From assembly GCA_964453995.1 (NCBI GenBank), contig CAYVQC010000017.1:1-64000 (forward strand): a DNA stretch of 64,000 nucleotides. Reading direction: 5' to 3'. Under the pieces are notes generated by a model that saw nothing but the letters and a program-made list of their open reading frames with translations, ran no database searches and was not told the origin of the DNA. This document shows, piece by piece, positions 58,432 to 64,000 of the stretch. The DNA is from SKVR01 sp964453995 (GTDB lineage: Bacteria > Bacteroidota > Bacteroidia > Bacteroidales > UBA7960). The translations under genes were made by a program, and so were the position numbers. Position 1 is the first letter of the stretch; each line of letters starts with the position of its first letter.

Positions 58432-59814
58432 ATGAATATCGTTCAGGAAAAGACTAGTGATTTAACAGCTAAATTAAAAATTCAGCTTACCGCTGAAGAT
58501 TACCAGGATAAGGTGGATAAGGCATTGAAAGACATGCAAAGAAAGGCACAAATGCCCGGTTTCAGACCAGGTAAAGTGCCCATGGGTATGGTAAAAAAAA
58601 TGTACGGTAAAAGTGTACTCGTAGAAGAGGTGAACAAGGTCCTCGTGGATGCTTTGTACGATTACATCAAGGAGAAAGAACTCAATATCCTCGGCAACCC
58701 TCTGCCAGACAATGAAAGTACCTCGGAAATCGACTGGGATTCCCAATCTGAATTTGAGTTTGTGTATGAAATTGGCCTGGCTCCTGATATTGATCTTACC
58801 CTTTCTGAGGAGATTGAGGTGGATTACTATAAGATCAAAGTGGAAGATACCATGATCGACGAAACCATTGAGGATATCCGTAAACGCTATGGCAGCTTTA
58901 CCAAACCTGAAGTTTCAGAAGAAGGAGACGCATTGTATGGAGAATTTGCCGAACTGGATGGCGACGGAAATGTAATTGAAGATGGTTTGAAAAATACAAC
59001 CAATCTTTTAATTCAATATATAAAAGACCAGGACACTAAAGAAAAACTTATTGGTAAAAAAGCCGGAGATACTATTGATATTGACCTTGTTAAGGCAGTT
59101 GAGAATGAAACCGAAATGGCCAGTATGCTGGGAATTAAAAAGGAAGAGCTTGAACAGTACGGTAAGAATTACAGATTTACCATAGAGAGCATTTCCCGTA
59201 ACATTCCCGCCGACCTTAATGAAGACCTGTTTGCCAAAGTTGCCCCCGACCAGGAAATTAAAGATGAGGCAGCTTTCAGAGCCTTCATTGCTGAGCAACT
59301 TCAGAAGCAATACCAGGCCGATGTTGACAAAAACTTCAAAAATGAAGCAATCAAAACTTTGCTCGATAAAGCTAACCTCTCCCTGCCTGAAGATTTTCTG
59401 AAAAGATGGCTCATAGAAACCAACCGCGATAATAAGGATTTTACCCCTGAACAAGTTGAAAATGAATTTGTTTCTTTTGCAGATTCTTTCAAATGGCAGT
59501 TGATTGAAAATCATCTGATAAAGGAGTATAAGATTGAGGTGAAGCAGGAAGAAGTATCAGACTTTCTGAAAAATTACATGAGGCAACAGCTTAAGCAGTA
59601 TGGCCAGAACGATCCTGAGGAAGAAGTACTTAATGATTTCGTAAAAAGAGTTGCTTCCAACCAGGATGAACTCAAAAAAGTGTACGATCAGCTTTTTGAT
59701 CAGAAAGTGCTTGATCTTCTAAAAGAAAAACTCAAGTTGAAGGAAAAAGAGCTCACATTCAATGAGTTCGTCAATGAAATGACCGAAAAATATAAGAATA
59801 AAAACCAAGCCTAA
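58432..59814 (+). CDS. tig: Trigger factor
   Basis: A 460-residue ribosome-associated chaperone. The N-terminal ribosome-binding domain carries the signature GFRPGKVPMGMVKKMYGK (about 43-60, around the exit-tunnel loop), with VEEVNKVLVDALYDYI after it. The middle PPIase-like domain is divergent (the FKBP active site is not well kept), as in other Bacteroidota. The C-terminal region is helical and charged. It stands upstream of clpP and clpX, the widespread tig-clpP-clpX order. Confidence 0.93.
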   Translation: MNIVQEKTSDLTAKLKIQLTAEDYQDKVDKALKDMQRKAQMPGFRPGKVPMGMVKKMYGKSVLVEEVNKVLVDALYDYIKEKELNILGNPLPDNESTSEIDWDSQSEFEFVYEIGLAPDIDLTLSEEIEVDYYKIKVEDTMIDETIEDIRKRYGSFTKPEVSEEGDALYGEFAELDGDGNVIEDGLKNTTNLLIQYIKDQDTKEKLIGKKAGDTIDIDLVKAVENETEMASMLGIKKEELEQYGKNYRFTIESISRNIPADLNEDLFAKVAPDQEIKDEAAFRAFIAEQLQKQYQADVDKNFKNEAIKTLLDKANLSLPEDFLKRWLIETNRDNKDFTPEQVENEFVSFADSFKWQLIENHLIKEYKIEVKQEEVSDFLKNYMRQQLKQYGQNDPEEEVLNDFVKRVASNQDELKKVYDQLFDQKVLDLLKEKLKLKEKELTFNEFVNEMTEKYKNKNQA

Positions 59815-59826
59815 AAGTTTTTCGCT

Positions 59827-60510
59827 ATGATTCCAAAAGATGAATTTAATAAGTTTGCAACCCGCCATATGGGTATCAGCAGCACAACCCTGCACAACTA
59901 CTCATCAGTATATGGCAATTATATAAGCCCCACCATTATTGAGGAACGGCAGTTGAATGTGGCCACAATGGACGTTTTCAGCCGTTTGATGATGGACCGT
60001 ATCATTTTTCTCGGAGTACCGGTAAATGACTATGTAGCCAATATCATACAGGCCCAGTTGTTGTTTCTGGAATCTGTTGACTCCAGGAAAGACATCCAGA
60101 TCTACCTGAATACTCCGGGCGGCTCAGTATATGCCGGTTTGGGTATTTATGATACCATGCAGTATATCTCTCCTGATGTTGCTACCATTTGTACTGGTAT
60201 GGCAGCCTCTATGGGAGCCGTATTGCTGTGTGCCGGTGCCGAGGGTAAGAGAACGGCACTGCAGCATTCAAGGGTTCTGATTCACCAACCCATGGGTGGT
60301 GCTGAAGGCCAGGCCAGTGATATTGAGATTACTGCCCGCGAAATCCTTAAACTGAAGAAAGAACTCTACGAGATCATTGCCAAGCATTCCAAGCAGGACT
60401 ACGAAAAAATCTACAAAGATTCTGATCGTGATTACTGGATGACAGCGCAGGAGGCACTGGAATATGGAATGATAGATGAAGTACTTACTTCCTCAAGGAA
60501 GAAAGAATAG
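59827..60510 (+). CDS. clpP: ATP-dependent Clp protease proteolytic subunit
   Basis: A 227-residue serine protease subunit that forms the double heptamer used by ClpX. The catalytic triad is visible as Ser128 in GMAASMGAVLL, His153 in VLIHQPMGG and an Asp near 202 in SDRDYWM. The segment NTPGGSVYAGLGIYDTMQ forms the oxyanion strand. The protein is slightly longer than E. coli ClpP at the N-terminus, consistent with a propeptide. It starts 12 bases after tig. Confidence 0.97.
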   Translation: MIPKDEFNKFATRHMGISSTTLHNYSSVYGNYISPTIIEERQLNVATMDVFSRLMMDRIIFLGVPVNDYVANIIQAQLLFLESVDSRKDIQIYLNTPGGSVYAGLGIYDTMQYISPDVATICTGMAASMGAVLLCAGAEGKRTALQHSRVLIHQPMGGAEGQASDIEITAREILKLKKELYEIIAKHSKQDYEKIYKDSDRDYWMTAQEALEYGMIDEVLTSSRKKE

Positions 60511-60606
60511 AGCAGAGTGATCGTATATATTCAATTCTGAAACAAAAATATTTCACTATTTCAATCGTTTCCTCTGCAAAAAAGTCAGGAAAACTAAATA
60601 ATAAAT

Positions 60607-61860
60607 ATGTCTAAAGACACTAGAAAATGTTCCTTTTGCGGACGTGAAGGAAAGAGTGTGGAAATGCTTATTTCAGGCATTAACGCGCATATTTGCAATC
60701 GTTGTGTAGACCAGGCTCAGCTGATTGTACAGGAAGAGCAAAAGCTAAGGAAAAAAGACAACATTCCTTCTTTCAAATTATTAAAACCCATTGAGATCAA
60801 GGCTCATCTCGACCAGTATGTTATTGGTCAGGAAGAAGCCAAAAGGGTACTCTCAGTAGCCGTTTACAACCATTATAAAAGGATTGGTTCGGCTCATATA
60901 GCCGGTTCCTTGAAGAACAAGGTTGATGATGAGATTGAAATTGAGAAATCTAATATTGTTCTTGTGGGTGAAACCGGTACCGGTAAAACATTGATGGCCC
61001 GTACTATTGCCAAGATGCTACAGGTTCCCTTTTGTATTGCCGATGCAACAGTTTTAACCGAGGCTGGTTATGTGGGTGAAGATGTAGAAAGTATTCTTTC
61101 ACGCTTGTTGCAGGTTGCTGATTACGATGTGGCAGCTGCCGAACGAGGTATCGTTTTTATTGATGAGGTAGACAAAATTGCCCGGAAGAGTGATAATCCT
61201 TCCATTACACGTGATGTATCAGGAGAGGGTGTGCAACAGGCACTGCTGAAAATTCTCGAAGGATCGGTGGTAAGTGTTCCCCCGCAGGGAGGAAGAAAGC
61301 ACCCAGAACAGAAAATGATACAGATCAATACACAAAACATCCTGTTTATTTGTGGTGGAGCCTTCGACGGTATCGAAAAGAGGATCTCCTCGCGTTTGCA
61401 AACCAATGCCATTGGTTACAATATCGGCAAAGACCAGCAAGCCATTGATCGTGATAATATGCTGCAGTATATTGCGCCCCAGGATTTGAAAAGCTACGGG
61501 CTTATTCCTGAACTGGTGGGCCGCTTGCCCGTTCTGTCCTTTCTTAATCCGCTTGATCCCCAAGCGTTACGACGGATTCTTACAGAACCCAAAAATGCCC
61601 TTATTAAACAATATATCAAGCTTTTCAAGCTGGATGATATTGATCTTAAAATTGAAGAGGGAGTATTTGATTTCATTGTAGAAAAAGCAGTAGAGTTTAA
61701 GCTTGGTGCCCGTGGATTAAGATCAATTTGTGAAGTGATTATGCTGGATGCCATGTTTAATGCACCTTCGGGTAATGCAGGAAAAGAAGTACACATTACC
61801 CTTGACTATGCACGCAACCAGCTGGGCGCAAATAATATAGGCAGACTGAAAGTTGCCTGA
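60607..61860 (+). CDS. clpX: ATP-dependent Clp protease ATP-binding subunit ClpX
   Basis: A 417-residue AAA+ unfoldase. The N-terminal zinc-binding domain has CSFCG (8-12) and CNRC, followed by the AAA+ core with Walker A GETGTGKT, pore-type GYVG in TEAGYVGED, Walker B GIVFIDEVDKIARK and sensor 2 in LGARGLRSICE. Adaptor- and ssrA-tagged substrates are fed into ClpP. It is 96 bases after clpP, possibly with its own weak start signals, and is followed by a terminator. Confidence 0.97.
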   Translation: MSKDTRKCSFCGREGKSVEMLISGINAHICNRCVDQAQLIVQEEQKLRKKDNIPSFKLLKPIEIKAHLDQYVIGQEEAKRVLSVAVYNHYKRIGSAHIAGSLKNKVDDEIEIEKSNIVLVGETGTGKTLMARTIAKMLQVPFCIADATVLTEAGYVGEDVESILSRLLQVADYDVAAAERGIVFIDEVDKIARKSDNPSITRDVSGEGVQQALLKILEGSVVSVPPQGGRKHPEQKMIQINTQNILFICGGAFDGIEKRISSRLQTNAIGYNIGKDQQAIDRDNMLQYIAPQDLKSYGLIPELVGRLPVLSFLNPLDPQALRRILTEPKNALIKQYIKLFKLDDIDLKIEEGVFDFIVEKAVEFKLGARGLRSICEVIMLDAMFNAPSGNAGKEVHITLDYARNQLGANNIGRLKVA

Positions 61861-61896
61861 CGCAAAATTGTTTTATTATATAAAAAATTGTACCTT

Positions 61897-61927
61897 AAGC
61901 ATCTCTTTCGGGAGATGCTTTTTTTTT
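61897..61927 (+). terminator. Terminator after clpX
   Basis: AAGCATCTC (61897-61905) pairs with GAGATGCTT (61912-61920) around a 6-base loop, followed by a run of T. This strong intrinsic terminator closes the tig-clpP-clpX unit. Confidence 0.93.
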
Positions 61928-61998
61928 CTGGCATGCAATTTGTCATTTCCCTAAGGATATTGAATCGGGATGGTTACACAAACCTAAATTAACCAGAA

Positions 61999-62604
61999 AT
62001 GAATGTCCCTGTTTTAAAGATAATATTCATCAGTATCGTGTTTGCGTTTACGGGATTGTTTATACCCAAAGCAGCCAGTCAACAGGCCGGGGGCAATGCA
62101 CACCGTGCTGTCATATACCAGGGAGACACTATTCCTTATATAGAGTTACCCCAGGTAAATTATCGGGCGCCAAGACATTTTCCCAACAAGATAGAAGAAT
62201 ACCGCTACAAACTGCTGGTCAGGAATGTTAAAAGGGTATATCCCTATGCAAAACTTGCCGGACAAAAGTTTAGGGAATACAGTGAAGAGCTTGCACGAAT
62301 AGATTCGGAGGTACAAAGAAAGTTAGTTGCCCGTGAGATCGAAAAAGAAATCAGAAATGAATTTGAGGGTGAACTTAAAAGGCTTACCATATCCCAGGGA
62401 CATATCCTGATCAAACTAATTGACAGGGAAACGCAATTTACCTCGTATGATGTGCTGAAAGATTTCAGGGGCAGTTTTACAGCCGTTTTCTGGCAATCTT
62501 TCGGAAGGCTCTTCGGCTATAATCTTAAAACCGAATACGACCCGGATGGTGAAGATAAACTTATTGAAGAAATTGTAGAGCTTATTGAAATGGGGGCAAT
62601 ATAA
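61999..62604 (+). CDS. DUF4294 family exported protein
   Basis: A 201-residue protein with a signal peptide (IIFISIVFAFTGLFIPKAAS) and the DUF4294 pattern: DTIPYIELPQVNYRAPRHF, YRYKLLVRNVKRVYPYAKLA, then LTISQGHILIKLIDRETQ and AVFWQSFGRLFGYNLKTEY. The family is found in Bacteroidota and has no known function. The conserved positions suggest a small soluble periplasmic domain. It has its own intergenic region after the clpX terminator and converges with the sugar transferase gene. Confidence 0.85.
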   Translation: MNVPVLKIIFISIVFAFTGLFIPKAASQQAGGNAHRAVIYQGDTIPYIELPQVNYRAPRHFPNKIEEYRYKLLVRNVKRVYPYAKLAGQKFREYSEELARIDSEVQRKLVAREIEKEIRNEFEGELKRLTISQGHILIKLIDRETQFTSYDVLKDFRGSFTAVFWQSFGRLFGYNLKTEYDPDGEDKLIEEIVELIEMGAI

Positions 62605-62644
62605 ACTCATTGATTGAGCAAGTGCAAATCTTGCCTGAGCCTTG

Positions 62645-64000
62645 TTATTTTCCTCTACCCTGGATAATTATCAGAATTGTGTGAATCAGGATCTTGAAAT
62701 CAACTGCCAGGGACATATTTTCCAGGTAAAGCAAGTCATATTTCAGGCGTTCAATCATTTCCGGAACATTCTCGGCATACCCAAATTTTACCTGGCCCCA
62801 CGAAGTAATGCCAGGTTTTATTTTTTGCAGCAATTTATAGTGAGGTGCCTTTTGTACAATCAGATTGATATAGTGTTGTCTTTCAGGTCGTGGCCCAACA
62901 AGTGACATATTGCCGATGAGTACGTTATAAAACTGGGGTATCTCATCCAGTCTTACCTTGCGCATAAACCGGCCAAAGGGTGTGATTCTGGGATCATCCT
63001 GGCAACTCAGTTGGGGCCCGTTTATTTCGGCATCTACATACATCGACCTGAATTTGTGCATTTTAAAGGGCTTTCCGTGAATGCCGATCCGCTCGTGAGA
63101 ATAGAAAACAGGCCCTCTGGAAGACAGTTTTACTCCTATGGCTGTGAATAAATATACCGGGCTGAGCAAAATAAGAGCAAAAATCGATGCACTAACATCA
63201 ATAAACCTTTTGATATGCATTTGCCACGCTGGCATTAAACCTTGTTGAATCTGGATTAGGGGGGCGTCAAAGATTGATGTCATTTTGACTGACCCCAGAA
63301 AAATATCGTGCATTTCGGGTATGATTTTAATAAGAACATTGGTTTGGTATAACTCGGCAAGGATCACTCCTATATTTTTGTGTTCCCTGGCTTCTAACGC
63401 AATAATAACATCTTCTACCTGGTGATGTTCTATTATGGATTTCAAATCTTTGAACCATCCCAACCTGGGCAAATGTTCCTGCATCTGGTAGTGGTCAAAA
63501 AGATTCACATTCACAAAACCGATAAACTTATTTCCTGAAGATTTTTTCTGTGATTCCATCTCCAAATAAATGTTTAAGGCTTTCTTTTGACTGCCTACAA
63601 TAATTGTATTGAAGCCAATAATTCTGTTGTGAATTCGATGGGTGGTGATTGATGATAAAATAAAACGAAAAACTGAGGTGAAAGAAACGTGCAGAAGAAA
63701 AAGAATACCAAAGGATTGGTAATATTCTTCATTGTTTTTCACCTCATCGCCCAGCAATACAGCAAAGAAAATTATAAGGACTCCGATAAGGGAGATCAGA
63801 AGGGTTTGACCAAATTCATTCAAACGTGATCTTCTCAGAACTTTTTTATAGCTACCACTTAAGGCATAAAGCAAAAGCCAGAACAAGGGAATGATTATAA
63901 TGCCCAAAAGCAGATTTTCGTCAATAAAGACTTCGTTGGTGATATGGCTGAACCTCCCGTTATTATTACTCTGCCGGTAAGCAATAAACAGAAACCACGC
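62645..64000 (-). CDS. Polyprenyl-phosphate sugar-1-phosphate transferase (partial at right edge)
   Basis: The frame stays open from 62645 to the window edge, so the N-terminus is missing. The TTG at 63907 is not a real start, since 31 further codons (ending FIDENLLLG) precede it in frame. The visible 451 residues contain membrane segments, a Rossmann-like middle domain (IVGSQKKALNIYLEMESQK) and a C-terminal bacterial sugar transferase domain: KRFIDVSASIFALILLSPVY, GPVFYSHERIGIHGKPFKMH, and the catalytic-type RLDEIPQFYNVLIGNMSLVGPRP. It starts exopolysaccharide or capsule synthesis by loading a sugar phosphate onto undecaprenyl phosphate, as WcaJ-type enzymes do. Confidence 0.93.
   Translation of the reverse strand, partial: AWFLFIAYRQSNNNGRFSHITNEVFIDENLLLGIIIIPLFWLLLYALSGSYKKVLRRSRLNEFGQTLLISLIGVLIIFFAVLLGDEVKNNEEYYQSFGILFLLHVSFTSVFRFILSSITTHRIHNRIIGFNTIIVGSQKKALNIYLEMESQKKSSGNKFIGFVNVNLFDHYQMQEHLPRLGWFKDLKSIIEHHQVEDVIIALEAREHKNIGVILAELYQTNVLIKIIPEMHDIFLGSVKMTSIFDAPLIQIQQGLMPAWQMHIKRFIDVSASIFALILLSPVYLFTAIGVKLSSRGPVFYSHERIGIHGKPFKMHKFRSMYVDAEINGPQLSCQDDPRITPFGRFMRKVRLDEIPQFYNVLIGNMSLVGPRPERQHYINLIVQKAPHYKLLQKIKPGITSWGQVKFGYAENVPEMIERLKYDLLYLENMSLAVDFKILIHTILIIIQGRGK

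Noticed and set aside
1..64000. CRISPR arrays, insertion sequences, integrases or phage genes
   Set aside because: No regularly spaced repeats, transposase or integrase motifs, or attachment-site duplications were seen.

Overview
The window comes from a member of the Bacteroidota, most likely an environmental Bacteroidales or Marinilabiliales-type bacterium. Evidence: the ribosomal gene order and the zinc-free forms of L36 and S14; repeated promoter elements of the phylum's TAnnTTTG type; type IX secretion (T9SS) C-terminal sorting domains; SusC-like TonB-dependent receptors; and families largely restricted to this phylum (DUF4294, DUF4625, DUF4465). No phage, insertion sequence or CRISPR array is visible, so this reads as ordinary chromosome carrying several accessory loci.

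Layout. 1-13910: the S10-spc-alpha ribosomal superoperon from the last codons of rplD through rplW...rpoA-rplQ, including secY, map, infA and the 38-codon rpmJ, ending at a strong terminator. It contains a putative internal promoter plus a structured RNA between rplP and rpmC, and further hairpins between rpsE/rpmD and rpsM/rpsK. 13996-16657: eno and a secreted endonuclease/exonuclease/phosphatase-family protein with a T9SS tail. 16854-20957: two unrelated phosphate transporters, each carrying a C-terminal PhoU-like domain. 20989-24388 (minus): a probable operon of a small zinc-ribbon protein, a DUF2461 protein, MobA, and a remarkable single-chain protein joining an ECF S-like domain, an EcfT-like domain and a THEP1-type NTPase. 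24798-27260: a lipoprotein with a cholesterol-dependent-cytolysin-like domain fused to a seven-motif FG-GAP propeller. 27377-30547 (minus): the oxidative pentose phosphate genes gnd-zwf-pgl, overlapping head to tail. 30640-31864 (minus): a DsrE-like periplasmic protein and a frameshifted LysE-type exporter.

32033-34600: an arsenic resistance operon (thioredoxin-like protein, ArsR, ArsC, ACR3) behind a palindromic operator. 34918-38676 (minus): a 1252-residue hybrid histidine kinase with a duplicated N-terminal domain of unknown type. 38916-40512 (minus): flavodoxin with two small companion genes and possibly a 56-codon ORF. 41054-45047 (plus): a probable metal (zinc-like) acquisition locus of a His/Cys-rich exported peptide, a TonB receptor and two His-rich DUF4625 lipoproteins, with a palindrome lying over the promoter and first start codon. 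45083-52639 (minus): a cobalamin-riboswitch operon with two T9SS-sorted surface proteins, a BtuB-like receptor and a BtuG-like propeller lipoprotein. 53344-55466 (minus): NrfH-NrfA ammonifying nitrite reductase, divergent from a TPR histidine kinase (55733-57916). 58187-61860: tRNA-Leu(UAG), then tig-clpP-clpX. The window closes with a DUF4294 gene and a polyprenyl-phosphate sugar transferase that runs off the right edge.

The most unusual items are the one-polypeptide ECF-like transporter with a THEP1 NTPase, the cytolysin-propeller fusion, the T9SS variant of a vitamin B12 capture operon, and the promoter-bearing structured RNA inside the S10 operon. All functional statements are from reading the sequence; no searches or folding programs were run.
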